Positions 23,718 to 33,396 of a DNA stretch of 64,000 nt are shown piece after piece. Numbering within the stretch: position 1 is the stretch's first letter; every line of letters starts with the position of its first letter. The position numbers and the translations under genes are program-made. The DNA is from Epilithonimonas zeae. Its GTDB lineage: Bacteria; Bacteroidota; Bacteroidia; Flavobacteriales; Weeksellaceae. Location: contig NZ_CP075338.1 of assembly GCF_023278365.1 (NCBI RefSeq), forward strand, positions 2,294,001-2,358,000. The letters run 5' to 3'. Below the pieces are notes generated by a model. The model worked only from the letters and a program-made list of their open reading frames with translations, ran no database searches and was not told the DNA's origin.

Positions 23718-26423
23718 TTACAAAATAACTTTCTTAGTTGTAATACCTTTATCAGAAGTAATCTTCAAGATATAAACACCTTTTACAAATCCAACTGTAC
23801 TTAGTTTGATTTCTTTAGTGTTATTTCCAGAAAGTGAAGTAATCAATTTTCCTGAAGCATCAAAAACATCAACGTTTTTAATATTATCTCTTGTATCGAT
23901 TACTATCAATTCAGATTCATCTTTTATTACATTAACTGTTCCAGCATTTTTATTAGCTGTTTCAAAAGAGGACAAGTCTTGATAAATCACTTCGAATCTT
24001 GTTTCATCTAAACCTTTGCTTGCCGCAAATTTATAAGATCCTTCTTCTGTCAAATTAATGACTTTATTCAATTTTTTATCTTTCAAATAAATCACTTGGT
24101 CACCATTGAATAATCCTTCTTTCTCGCCCAAAATGATTGAGTAATCTCCTGTTTCGTAATATTTAGCTCCAAGAGTCACCATATCATTTGTATTCAAAGG
24201 ATATTTTCTTCCTTGGATTGCTAGCTTAGAAGCTCCATTAATAGAATAGAATGCATCCGATCCAACAACTAAAAGATCTGCATCATATAGTTTCTCATAA
24301 CCATCTGTCGCTCCTGGGATATAAGATAACAAGATTGTATTATTGATGTTTGATGGTGATTTCAGATTTAACCAGAATCTATCTTTAGAAGATTTTTGAC
24401 TCTCTCCTTTATTGAAGAAAATACTTGACGGACTATAACTTCTCATTGAGTTATTAAACTGCAATGGTTGATTGTTAGAACCTGCCATACTTTGTACTAA
24501 GAATCCTTGACCAACTTTTATATACTGAGTTGGTGTTGGTGAAGATACTCCATCCTGGAAAGTTGATGGTACACCTCCACTTCTGTTGTAGATTGCATAA
24601 TTAGAGCCTGAATAATCAGAACCTTGTTGCCCCGGAATGTATTGCTGATTTGTCCAGAAGAATGCCGTTCCATAAATCAACGAACTGTTAGCATCATACA
24701 AAGCATCAAAATCTAAATTCGATGGATAAGGATTACCAACTAGATTAAATCCGTGATCCGCATCTGTCCATTTCAAATATTGATATGAAAGATTTCCATT
24801 ATTTGGTGAACCTGTAAAAGTAAAGGTGTATGGTGCAGGGCTATTAAAATCTGCATTGTAACTGTCTTTACCTCTAATAGCATAACCTTGTCCAGTTCTG
24901 AAAGTATAAGCATCATTAAGACCTGTCGTTACGAAGTAATCGTTAGACTCATTATAAACATAGATTCTATTCTTAGGTGTTCCTCCAACAAGTCCACCAT
25001 CTGAGAATGAATATAGATTTTGGTTTGCAACAGGCGAACTCCAGAAAGTGTAATGCAGCTTCGCTAAATTTGAAACGCGTTTTACAGTAGTATTACCAAT
25101 ATTCGAAGCTTCAGAACTTTGCATTAAGTTTCCATCACTTTCAACTATAAAATTATCACCACTGATATTATTGATATATTGATTCGCAGTGATTACAGTA
25201 TTTGCACTTACTGTCAATAATCCATTGTTATCTATTGTCAAATCTTTTGCTACAAATGATCCTTGGGTTGCCGTAACATAAGGTTCAAAAATATAAGTAT
25301 TAAGATTAACATTTGGAATTCCATTTGACCAACCAGTAACACCAGCATTTTCTCTCCAAACTGTTTTATTAACCAATATAGATGCTGTGCCTACAGCTGT
25401 TCCCGCATCACATACAGCATCTGCAACATTACTAATAGTATAATTAGTATTCGTTTCTGGTGAAACTGCCAAAATATAAGGAGAGTTTGTTATTCCAGTA
25501 ATAGTTTGAGGATTTGCCCCATTTGCAGTATATGTAATGCTCCAAGGTGCAGTACCGGTTAGCGCTACTTGAAGATTTACAGATCCTGGTTCTGTATCAA
25601 TTGTTCCACCTCCAGTAAGTGTGGCTGTAGGAGCTGTTTTCATACCCACACTTATAGTTTGGGTATCAGTTACTGTACCAAATGCGGTAGTGTAAGTTCC
25701 TGTTGCAGTATAAGTTGCTGCCTGACTTGGATTAGCAGTAACAGAAGCTCCTGTCGTTTGGACTAGATTACCTCCTGTTGTACTTGTCCAAGTGTAATTG
25801 AACGGTGCAGAACTTTGAGCAGACAAAACAACAGGACTGTCTTTACAAACTGTAGCGTTGTCGGAAGATAACACGAGAGAATGATCAACTACAACTCTAT
25901 CAATAAAAATAGATTTACCTAAAGTTCTAGATATTCTAAAAATTAAATTATCACTAAAATCGTTTACTGGGAATGTGATTGTTTCGACTGTTAGTGTTTT
26001 AGGAGTAATAATGTTATAGGTCCCTACCGATTGCCAGCTACTCCCATTAACGCTTTTTTCAATTAAAACTCTAGTGGTCTCAGTATAGTTAATATTGCCT
26101 GGTCTAACAGCCACCAAAGCAGTTATTGATTTTGCACCTCCTTTTGAAATATTTGGAGTTGTTAATGTTCCTGCTAATTCAGTTGTAGTATTACTAGCTA
26201 ACTCAATATAACCGGGCAAAGGCATAGGAGCAGCACCTGCAGGATAGATAGTACCTCTTGTAATATTCCAAACACCAGCTGGCGTAGTTTGAGAATAATT
26301 AGCAACAACATATCTTGCTGTCCACGAACTAAATGTATCTGCCACCTGTGCAGATGATAGTGAAGAACATAACATAAAAAAAACAATTGCAATTGTTTTA
26401 ACTATATGTAAAAATTTTTCCAT
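23718..26423 (-). CDS. large secreted protein with T9SS type A sorting domain
   Basis: A 901-residue exported protein with a signal peptide (MEKFLHIVKTIAIVFFMLCSSLSSAQ). Residues about 30-170 look like a beta-sandwich domain, followed by Ig-like segments (NATVCKDSPVVLSAQSSAPFNYTWTST; TATLTGGGTIDTEPGSVNLQV). A conserved central region (FTFTGSPNNGNLSYQYLKW...GFNLVGNPYPSNLDF) is typical of flavobacterial surface proteins. The last 75 residues are a type A T9SS signal (NVDVFDASGKLITSL...GFVKGVYILKITSDKG). It should be secreted by the Por machinery and anchored to or released from the cell surface. No enzymatic motif is recognised. Confidence 0.88.
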   Translation of the reverse strand: MEKFLHIVKTIAIVFFMLCSSLSSAQVADTFSSWTARYVVANYSQTTPAGVWNITRGTIYPAGAAPMPLPGYIELASNTTTELAGTLTTPNISKGGAKSITALVAVRPGNINYTETTRVLIEKSVNGSSWQSVGTYNIITPKTLTVETITFPVNDFSDNLIFRISRTLGKSIFIDRVVVDHSLVLSSDNATVCKDSPVVLSAQSSAPFNYTWTSTTGGNLVQTTGASVTANPSQAATYTATGTYTTAFGTVTDTQTISVGMKTAPTATLTGGGTIDTEPGSVNLQVALTGTAPWSITYTANGANPQTITGITNSPYILAVSPETNTNYTISNVADAVCDAGTAVGTASILVNKTVWRENAGVTGWSNGIPNVNLNTYIFEPYVTATQGSFVAKDLTIDNNGLLTVSANTVITANQYINNISGDNFIVESDGNLMQSSEASNIGNTTVKRVSNLAKLHYTFWSSPVANQNLYSFSDGGLVGGTPKNRIYVYNESNDYFVTTGLNDAYTFRTGQGYAIRGKDSYNADFNSPAPYTFTFTGSPNNGNLSYQYLKWTDADHGFNLVGNPYPSNLDFDALYDANSSLIYGTAFFWTNQQYIPGQQGSDYSGSNYAIYNRSGGVPSTFQDGVSSPTPTQYIKVGQGFLVQSMAGSNNQPLQFNNSMRSYSPSSIFFNKGESQKSSKDRFWLNLKSPSNINNTILLSYIPGATDGYEKLYDADLLVVGSDAFYSINGASKLAIQGRKYPLNTNDMVTLGAKYYETGDYSIILGEKEGLFNGDQVIYLKDKKLNKVINLTEEGSYKFAASKGLDETRFEVIYQDLSSFETANKNAGTVNVIKDESELIVIDTRDNIKNVDVFDASGKLITSLSGNNTKEIKLSTVGFVKGVYILKITSDKGITTKKVIL

Positions 26424-26439
26424 AACCCAATACTTTTTG

Positions 26440-26447
26440 CAAAGATA
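26440..26447 (-). promoter_or_regulatory. -7 element of the large T9SS gene
   Basis: On the minus strand TATCTTTG matches TAnnTTTG and lies 17 bases before the start codon, so the transcript has a very short leader. Confidence 0.5.
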
Positions 26448-26529
26448 TAAAATATTAAAATTATTATTGAGGATATTAATTTTAAAGCTTTATAATCCTG
26501 TAACAATTTCTAAACCAACTAACAAATCT

Positions 26530-27687
26530 TTATGTTAAGTATTCTTTTTTTATATAGTCCCAAATCAATTGCTGCTGATATCTGCTTTCAATCATTGGTC
26601 TAGCATTAATTGCCATAGATTGATATAAATGATGATTGTCTAAGATTTTTTCCATAGCAGTTTCTAATTCAATTTCATTTTTTGCAGAAACTATAATCCC
26701 ATTCTCATTTCCTATAATAATCTCATTACAACCATTGATATTAGAAACGATTGAGGGTAATCCCATTGCACCCGCCTGCATCACTACATTGGGAAATCCT
26801 TCTCTGTAGCTGGGGAAAACGAGTGCATTACTTATAGCCAAATAAGGTCGTACATCTTTTTGAAAACCTACCGATATTATATTGTGATTATGATTAATTT
26901 CAGTTAGAGTTTCTGGCAATAGTGGATCTAAATCCTCTTCCAAAGATCCTACAAGAAGAAGTTTAAATCTCGTTAAACTTGAGTTTTGATTAATCTCTAA
27001 AGATATCTTTCTGAATGCTGAAACCAACTCATTAATTCCTTTATCTTTTACCAATCTTCCTACGAATACAAATACGAAGTTGTTTTCATCAATTCCCAAC
27101 TCCTTCCGCAAATTCCGTTTTTTTTCCTGAGAAAATAAATCAGGATTAAAATAATCTGTGTCTATACCGTTTGTACTGCCATTGCAAATTACGTGGAGCT
27201 TTTTTGAATGACACAATTTTTCATTTAAAATAAAATCCCGAAGACCATAAGAGTTAGGATACACTTTTGTTGCACATGCATAAGTTAACTTCTCTATGTT
27301 ATTCAACAAGATACGTTTAACTCCAGAAGTTTCCATTAAAGGTAAACCAGCAACGGTGTGCAACCTCATCTTTACTCCAGCTATTTTTGCTGCCAACATC
27401 CCTATTAATCCTGCTTTTGGTGTATGAGTGTGGACAATATCTGGCTTTTCTTTTTTAAAATAGCAATACATTAACCAAAGAGATTTCAGATCTTTAAAAG
27501 GTGTTATCTGGCGAGACATCTCTATGGCATAAGTTTTAACACCTAAATCTACTCCAATTCTGGATAATTCTTTTTTATCAGATGAAATAGCAGTGACATC
27601 AAAAAACTGATTCATATAAGTCAATTGGTTTCCCAGAAGCTTTTCCACAGAAATTGGTACAGTTGTAATTCTAAACAATTTTGGCAT
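26530..27687 (-). CDS. glycosyltransferase family 4
   Basis: A 385-residue GT-B enzyme. The C-terminal half has the Rossmann nucleotide-sugar domain with FVFVGRLVKDKGINELVSAF and the ALVFPSYREGFPNVVMQAGAMGLPSIVSN motif with the EX7E-type Glu pair. It transfers a sugar from an activated donor to the growing repeat unit of the surface polysaccharide, on the cytoplasmic face. It is the last gene of the locus and is separated by 100 bases from the PaaK-like gene, so it may be transcribed separately. Sugar and linkage cannot be read from sequence. Confidence 0.9.
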   Translation of the reverse strand: MPKLFRITTVPISVEKLLGNQLTYMNQFFDVTAISSDKKELSRIGVDLGVKTYAIEMSRQITPFKDLKSLWLMYCYFKKEKPDIVHTHTPKAGLIGMLAAKIAGVKMRLHTVAGLPLMETSGVKRILLNNIEKLTYACATKVYPNSYGLRDFILNEKLCHSKKLHVICNGSTNGIDTDYFNPDLFSQEKKRNLRKELGIDENNFVFVFVGRLVKDKGINELVSAFRKISLEINQNSSLTRFKLLLVGSLEEDLDPLLPETLTEINHNHNIISVGFQKDVRPYLAISNALVFPSYREGFPNVVMQAGAMGLPSIVSNINGCNEIIIGNENGIIVSAKNEIELETAMEKILDNHHLYQSMAINARPMIESRYQQQLIWDYIKKEYLT

Positions 27688-27787
27688 TCATCCTAATTTT
27701 TGTAAAAATAATTATAGGTCGTCTGAAGATAAATATTTTAAGTTTAATCTTATAAAAGCGATACAACTAAAGTTTTAAGATTTAATT

Positions 27788-29161
27788 TTAGGAGTTATCT
27801 ATCAAATCTTTAATATGGTTTTTGACCATCCGGAATTTCCCACTTTTCTCAACCGGTATATCTTTTAGATAAGTTAATTTAATAGTCATATTATCTCCCA
27901 ATCTATCTTTCCAGTTTTTTAAAAAAACATCTTCTATTTTCTTTGAATAGACATTCTCATCTATAATTACTAAAATCTCTAACGCATCAAGACTATTCTG
28001 AATAGCTTGAAATTTGACAATTCCCTCTGTATCTTTCAAAGTATTAGATATATTTCCTAAATTAATTTTACCATTTTCAGGAGAATAGATGTAATCGTCG
28101 ATCCTACCTAAAATATGTTTTACTAATGGATTATTATTCCCACAATTACAGTATTTTTTACCGTCTTCCAATCCTATAGAGTCTCCGATATCGTATCGTA
28201 TGAGAGGGGTTCCTTCTGTGGTAAAAGAAGTAACTATCAAGCGACCGGATTGCGTGGGATTATTTTCATCATCCAGCACTTCGAAAACTCCACTTTGCAG
28301 TTCAAGATGCAAGTTCCCATTATTACATTCAAAAATAAAAGGTGCTCCTTCTGATGACGCATATTGATCTACAAGTTTTGTCTTAAAAAATTTCCCAATT
28401 ACCTCTCTCATTTCCTGTGTGATGGTTTCGGCAGTAGGAAAAATAGCTTTAACTGTATCTTTGGGAAAATCATAATTGTTTTTGAGACCAAATTTTGCTA
28501 TTTCCAATATACTGGATGGAAACCCTACTAGAAACTCTGGAGAAAATTTGATTAGATCTTCTACATAATGTTTGAGATAATCTTCCTTAATATGAAATGT
28601 TGAATAATACCTTACTTTATAAAAAATATCAGTTTTCCAGAATCTTTCCTTCTTGATATCCGCCGGAGTTAACAGATTTTTACCCGAAAACCAAGCTGTT
28701 TTTTTACCCAACTCATATCCAAAACGTGCTCTGAAATCATCCAACATCGCAAAACGTTCCTGCATATTATCTTTGGTGAATAACACTTGAAGAGATTTCC
28801 CCGTTGTCCCTCCTGTTTTGGAGACAATCCCTTCCTTTTTGCTAATGGTATAAACTTGGTTGATATCTTTTCTTAAATCTTCTTTATTCAGAATGGGGAG
28901 CAGTCTTATATTTTCTAGCTTAACTGATGGATAGTGATTATAAAATTTAGAATTTTCGATAGATTGTGAAAGAAACTTATTAAAACTCTCTTCTTGTTTC
29001 TTTTTTAAATCTTCCAAAGAAAGGCTTCTGTTTTCCCAAAAAAGAGTCCTGTATTTTTTATAATTGGCTCCATATCGATCCTTATACGCTAAATAATTGA
29101 ATAGTGATATAAGTAATCCCTGCAAAAAATCGGGAAGGAGTTGGTAGAGTTTTTCTTTCAT
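27788..29161 (-). CDS. PaaK/CapK-like adenylate-forming enzyme
   Basis: A 457-residue member of the phenylacetate-CoA ligase family. The phosphate-binding loop reads KTGGTTGKSLQVLFT (around residue 115), followed by YASSEGAPFIFECNNGNLH and LIRYDIGDSIGLEDGKKYCNCGNNNPLVKHILGRIDDYIYSPENG, the ATP/AMP-binding core and hinge region. A CxCG pair is present. Such enzymes in polysaccharide loci (CapK-like) are thought to activate an acid for attachment to the polymer; here it sits next to a CapA-like protein. The actual acid is unknown. Confidence 0.83.
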   Translation of the reverse strand: MKEKLYQLLPDFLQGLLISLFNYLAYKDRYGANYKKYRTLFWENRSLSLEDLKKKQEESFNKFLSQSIENSKFYNHYPSVKLENIRLLPILNKEDLRKDINQVYTISKKEGIVSKTGGTTGKSLQVLFTKDNMQERFAMLDDFRARFGYELGKKTAWFSGKNLLTPADIKKERFWKTDIFYKVRYYSTFHIKEDYLKHYVEDLIKFSPEFLVGFPSSILEIAKFGLKNNYDFPKDTVKAIFPTAETITQEMREVIGKFFKTKLVDQYASSEGAPFIFECNNGNLHLELQSGVFEVLDDENNPTQSGRLIVTSFTTEGTPLIRYDIGDSIGLEDGKKYCNCGNNNPLVKHILGRIDDYIYSPENGKINLGNISNTLKDTEGIVKFQAIQNSLDALEILVIIDENVYSKKIEDVFLKNWKDRLGDNMTIKLTYLKDIPVEKSGKFRMVKNHIKDLIDNS

Positions 29162-29166
29162 TTTAA

Positions 29167-30309
29167 CTAATTAGATTTGGTGAGAACATCAATCAAAATT
29201 TCGCGATGGGTTTCACATCTCAATAAATTTAATAATAACAACTTGTGCTCATCAGAATGTAAAAAAAACTCGGGAAGATATTTTCTTCTTATTAGCTCTC
29301 TGACATACTTATTTTGAATCAATAGATTACTTTTATATGATAACTCTTGAGTAGTAATATAATCATCCCAAGAGTTCTGCAAATCTCCCGAATTACTTAT
29401 TATTCTGTTAAAATCATTTAATTTTTTATCAAAAATTTCTTTTTCTGATGCATTAAGTAATCTAAGGGTGGGATCTTGTTCTCGACCTTGATTGAAAGGA
29501 ACAATTTCAAATTGTAAGTTATCATCCAATAATTTAAAAATAACACCGTAACCTTGAGTCCAAGTTCCTTTTTGATACTTTTTCTTGTAATCAAAAATAA
29601 AATTTCCGAGACTGTAAAAAATTGGGACATTATTATATAATTCATATCCACTATAGCAGTGCGTATGATGTGCAACAACAGCATCAGCACCACAATCTGC
29701 AAAAAACCTATACAATTCCTGTACTCTAGGACTTGGAAGTTGATAGTGCTCTCTCCCTCCGTGAACAATCACAAATAGAAAATCACATTGGGATTTCGCT
29801 TTTTTGATATCATACGAGTTTTTTACTGGATCAAGAGGATTAGCTCCCGCTTTTTCTCCATAGGTATTTCCAAATTCGTTTTCCGCAAGATTATAAAAGC
29901 CAATTTTTTTTGATTTTATTTCTGTAATAAAAACCTTTTCAGCATCTTTTAAAGTCAATCCTGCACCTACAGTATTAATATGATTCTCTTCACATACTTC
30001 AAGTGTAGATTTTATACCTTCTTCACCATAATCTAAAATATGATTATTAGCCAAAGTTACGAGACCAAAATTACCTATCTTGAGAAGGTTTACAGATGTT
30101 ACTTTAGCTTTTATTGCTGCCCCCACTTTCTTAATAGGAGTTTTAGAGTCTGTAAGCGGGCATTCCAAATTTGTTATTGCTAAGTCTACATTTTGTAATA
30201 TTGGCAATACATCGTTCAGTACAGCTTCATAGTCTCTCTTATCTATAAGACTTTCAATCCTATTAATAGGACAAAAGTCACCCGATATAAAAATTTCAAT
30301 GGAACTCAT
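29167..30309 (-). CDS. CapA family protein
   Basis: A 380-residue protein with the metallophosphoesterase-like CapA fold: IFISGDFCPI, LAITNLECPLTD, VTLANNHILDYGEEG, IVHGGREHYQLPSPRVQELYRFFADCGADAVVAHHTHCYSGYE. These match the PGA_cap domain of the poly-gamma-glutamate biosynthesis protein CapA. It has no signal peptide, which differs from Bacillus CapA, a membrane protein. In capsule loci of Gram-negative bacteria CapA-like proteins may modify or regulate the polymer; I infer a cytoplasmic role here. It shares one base with the start of the previous gene. Confidence 0.88.
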   Translation of the reverse strand: MSSIEIFISGDFCPINRIESLIDKRDYEAVLNDVLPILQNVDLAITNLECPLTDSKTPIKKVGAAIKAKVTSVNLLKIGNFGLVTLANNHILDYGEEGIKSTLEVCEENHINTVGAGLTLKDAEKVFITEIKSKKIGFYNLAENEFGNTYGEKAGANPLDPVKNSYDIKKAKSQCDFLFVIVHGGREHYQLPSPRVQELYRFFADCGADAVVAHHTHCYSGYELYNNVPIFYSLGNFIFDYKKKYQKGTWTQGYGVIFKLLDDNLQFEIVPFNQGREQDPTLRLLNASEKEIFDKKLNDFNRIISNSGDLQNSWDDYITTQELSYKSNLLIQNKYVRELIRRKYLPEFFLHSDEHKLLLLNLLRCETHREILIDVLTKSN

Positions 30310-31412
30310 TAATTATTAGTGTTTAAAGTATTCTTATATTCTATTAAATAACTTTCGACCATCTTGTTTATGTCAAATTTTTGCACATGCATAATTGCAT
30401 TTCTCACATTCTGCTCTCTAAGCAACAGGTTATCTTTTAATTCAATAATCTTATCCGCTAAAATCCTAGGAGACCTAGGAGGGAAGAGATATGACGAATC
30501 TGGCACAATATCAAAAACACCTTCTACATTAGAACCAATGAAAGGTTTACCAGATGCTAATGATTCTAAAGCGACACCAGACAAACCTTCTTTATTGGTT
30601 GATAAAACATTCAAATCAACCAGGCTCATTAATTTGTAAACATCTGTTCGCAGACCTAAAAAATCAATACAATCTTGTAGTCCCAAATCTTTGACTTTTT
30701 CTTTTACATTTTCCAAATTAGGTCCTTCTCCTGCAAAAAAAACTTTTATGTTGGGATTTTTTATTAAATGTATAGCTTCTATTAATGACATTTGATCTTT
30801 TGCAATAAAATCAAAGCGACCAACCATCAAAATGTTAAATGAATCATTTTTTATAAAATCATAATTTGAAAGATTGCTGTTTTTCAGAGAGTTTATTTCT
30901 TGCAAATTAACACCGTTATTAATAGTAACAATTTTGTTATGATTCAGCCACTTCGTAAAAACAGTATTTACCATTTCGGTTATAGCGATGATTGTAGAGT
31001 ATCTCTTATAAATGATTATTTCGAGTAATTTTAGATAAGGTTTTCTATTACGCGAATTATATACAGAATGTTCTGTTTTTATTAGTTTTGTTTTTGAAGA
31101 AATAAAAAATGAAGCTATCGCAAGCCAATATTGTGTTGGGAAAAGGTGGGCGTGAACTATGTCATATTTTTCTTTTCGTATAAGAGAAATTAAATTAAAA
31201 ATTTGTGCTGGATTATAAAGTGATTTTTTTAAATCTATAATTCTTATGTTATTTTTCAAAAGTTCATCTTCATATTTTTTGATATTCTGATTTCCATTAG
31301 CCAATAGCAGATGTACCGTATTACCCTTCCCACTAATTAATGGCAGAATGTCTACAAGTAACTTTTCAGCTCCTCCAGAACCTAAATTGTTTATATAATG
31401 TAAGATTTTCAT
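30309..31412 (-). CDS. glycosyltransferase family 4
   Basis: A 367-residue GT-B enzyme with the N-terminal nucleotide-sugar acceptor loop YINNLGSGGAEKLLVDIL and the C-terminal ILMVGRFDFIAKDQMSLIEAIHL and VNVLSTNKEGLSGVALESLASGKPFIGSNVEG region. The acceptor is unknown. It lies in the middle of the minus-strand operon, with a one-base overlap with both neighbours, so it is coupled in translation. Confidence 0.9.
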   Translation of the reverse strand: MKILHYINNLGSGGAEKLLVDILPLISGKGNTVHLLLANGNQNIKKYEDELLKNNIRIIDLKKSLYNPAQIFNLISLIRKEKYDIVHAHLFPTQYWLAIASFFISSKTKLIKTEHSVYNSRNRKPYLKLLEIIIYKRYSTIIAITEMVNTVFTKWLNHNKIVTINNGVNLQEINSLKNSNLSNYDFIKNDSFNILMVGRFDFIAKDQMSLIEAIHLIKNPNIKVFFAGEGPNLENVKEKVKDLGLQDCIDFLGLRTDVYKLMSLVDLNVLSTNKEGLSGVALESLASGKPFIGSNVEGVFDIVPDSSYLFPPRSPRILADKIIELKDNLLLREQNVRNAIMHVQKFDINKMVESYLIEYKNTLNTNN

Positions 31413-32299
31413 TAGTTATCTTTAAGCCTTGTTTTAATATATAAATTAAGAGCTATTCCAAAGGGGATAGATAACAAGGTAATAATCTTCTTCTCGCTCT
31501 TTAAAAGGAACTTCCAATCTTTCATAAACATAGTTGATGATACTAAATGCATGGCATCTTTTAGATTAATCTTCCAATCATCTATATATTTAAGTCGTAT
31601 TAACCTAGAGTATGCAAAACCTTTAGGAGATTGTCTGTATTGTTTTAAAATTGTATTAGACGATCCATTTTCTTGATATTCTACAATACAATAGATATTA
31701 TTAGAATATAAAAAATCATAATCTTTACCAATTATTAAATATAATATACCTAGTGGCACCAGCTTTTCATTTTCATATTCTGGGTAAGCAGGATATTTTT
31801 TAACAATATCAGTCCGTAAAACTACTTTCTTATCTCCCGTGACATGATGTTTTCTGTATAAGTCAGATAGACTTCCTTTTTTTAAATACTCCGGAATCTT
31901 AGTTCCAATTACATCTCCATTTTCTGTAGCATCCAAGCCTACAATTCCAGCAATTTTATCCTTATCAACAGTAGTGTTCCAAAAAGTAACTATTTTCGCT
32001 ATTGCATCATTTGGCATATAGTCATCAGAATCAATACATACATTTAGCTCTGTATTGATAAGCTCATAAGCTTTGTTATGACCAGTATGCATACCGCCAT
32101 TTTGTTTGAAGTGATATAGAATTTCTATTCTTTTTTCAGACTGCCAGTCTTCTACTAAACTTTTGGTATTATCTGTAGATCCATCATCTATAATTAACCA
32201 AACAAAATCCTGATTGGTCTGATTAAGTAAACTATTATATAATCTAGTAAGCAAATGAGCCCTATTATATGTAGGCGTAAAAATTGTAACTGTCTTCAT
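31412..32299 (-). CDS. glycosyltransferase family 2
   Basis: A 295-residue GT-A enzyme: TIFTPTYNRAHLLTRLYNSLLNQTNQDFVWLIIDDGSTDNT at the N terminus, the DXD-type motif VCIDSDDYMPNDA at about 90-102, and a C-terminal helical part with a hydrophobic stretch (ITLLSIPFGIALNLYI) that may tether it to the membrane. It adds a sugar to the lipid-linked repeat unit. It has one-base junctions with the neighbours on either side. Confidence 0.9.
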   Translation of the reverse strand: MKTVTIFTPTYNRAHLLTRLYNSLLNQTNQDFVWLIIDDGSTDNTKSLVEDWQSEKRIEILYHFKQNGGMHTGHNKAYELINTELNVCIDSDDYMPNDAIAKIVTFWNTTVDKDKIAGIVGLDATENGDVIGTKIPEYLKKGSLSDLYRKHHVTGDKKVVLRTDIVKKYPAYPEYENEKLVPLGILYLIIGKDYDFLYSNNIYCIVEYQENGSSNTILKQYRQSPKGFAYSRLIRLKYIDDWKINLKDAMHLVSSTMFMKDWKFLLKSEKKIITLLSIPFGIALNLYIKTRLKDN

Positions 32300-33396
32300 T
32301 ATTTAATCACATTCATAAAAAAAGTAAACATAAAGTATAAGACCAGTATAACAGCAAAAACTTTATACTGGTCTTTCCAAATTTTATATCTAAACATTGG
32401 ATATGCTATAACAGCAGGCATTAAAAACCAAGATAAGTAAGCAAAACGATTGCTGAAAGCAGCTGTAATTACTAAAATCCAAAAGGCGTTTGCTATACAA
32501 TATATTCCAAGCATATGAATATAAAATCTATCTATAATATTTTTTTTGAAAATAAAATACCATCCTGCAAAAATTGCTGATGCACTATAAAGTAAAAAGT
32601 CCCAGCGAAAACCAGTCTGAGAGAACTGACTATTATATTCATCGGAACCGCCGGTAAGATACCCCTGTGTTCTGTCTTCAGCAAAACCTAACGACGAAAA
32701 AAAATTTGCCCACATACCTCCTCCTGCCAATGAAAGTGGAATTGCCAATAACCAAATGTATAAGTAAATTTTAGGATTTTTGTATAAACCAGAGACAAGT
32801 AATGCCGCTATAGGGATAATTAATGATGCGTGCATAAAATAACCTAACAACATACAAACGTACATTAAAACTTTTTTGTCATAAAAGTATAATCCCAAAA
32901 CAAATAAAGAAGTTGCTAATCCATTTCTTAATCCATTGACCCCATAAGACCAGAATGAAAATGAGGTGATAAACATATAGAAAGCAAAGAACCAATATTT
33001 TCCAAAATATTTTCTGGAAAATAAAAAAATTGGCAAAATATACAGTATGTCTAAAAATTGATAAAAACTATGGATTGATATGTAGTTGCTAGAAAACTGC
33101 ATAAGATAGTTAAAGAGGTAGTCTTTTTCAATTATTAATTCCTTACCTTGTTGCAAATCAGCATATATCCTTGCATAGTTTGCTGTATCTCCAAAATATT
33201 TACCACTAAGAGGTCTCTGTCCCATATAGATGGTTAGAAGAATAATGAAGAAAGCACCGAAGACATTAAAAAATGCAATACTTTTCGAATCTTTAATATC
33301 AAAAACCATTGCATGTACAATAATTAGTATTGATATTATTAACAATACATAATACTGCACATTAGTGTATACTTCAACTGGTATCCAATCAAACAT
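32299..33396 (-). CDS. EpsG family protein, probable repeat-unit polymerase (Wzy-like)
   Basis: A 365-residue polytopic membrane protein with roughly ten hydrophobic helices. The family signature is the periplasmic loop ...GQRPLSGKYFGDTANYARIY and the SYGVNGLRNGLATSLFVLGLYFYDKK motif followed by GYFMHASLIIPI, seen in EpsG/Wzy polymerases. It is the only polymerase-like gene in the locus, so I infer that it joins repeat units in the periplasm. It does not resemble a ligase of the WaaL type. Confidence 0.83.
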   Translation of the reverse strand: MFDWIPVEVYTNVQYYVLLIISILIIVHAMVFDIKDSKSIAFFNVFGAFFIILLTIYMGQRPLSGKYFGDTANYARIYADLQQGKELIIEKDYLFNYLMQFSSNYISIHSFYQFLDILYILPIFLFSRKYFGKYWFFAFYMFITSFSFWSYGVNGLRNGLATSLFVLGLYFYDKKVLMYVCMLLGYFMHASLIIPIAALLVSGLYKNPKIYLYIWLLAIPLSLAGGGMWANFFSSLGFAEDRTQGYLTGGSDEYNSQFSQTGFRWDFLLYSASAIFAGWYFIFKKNIIDRFYIHMLGIYCIANAFWILVITAAFSNRFAYLSWFLMPAVIAYPMFRYKIWKDQYKVFAVILVLYFMFTFFMNVIK

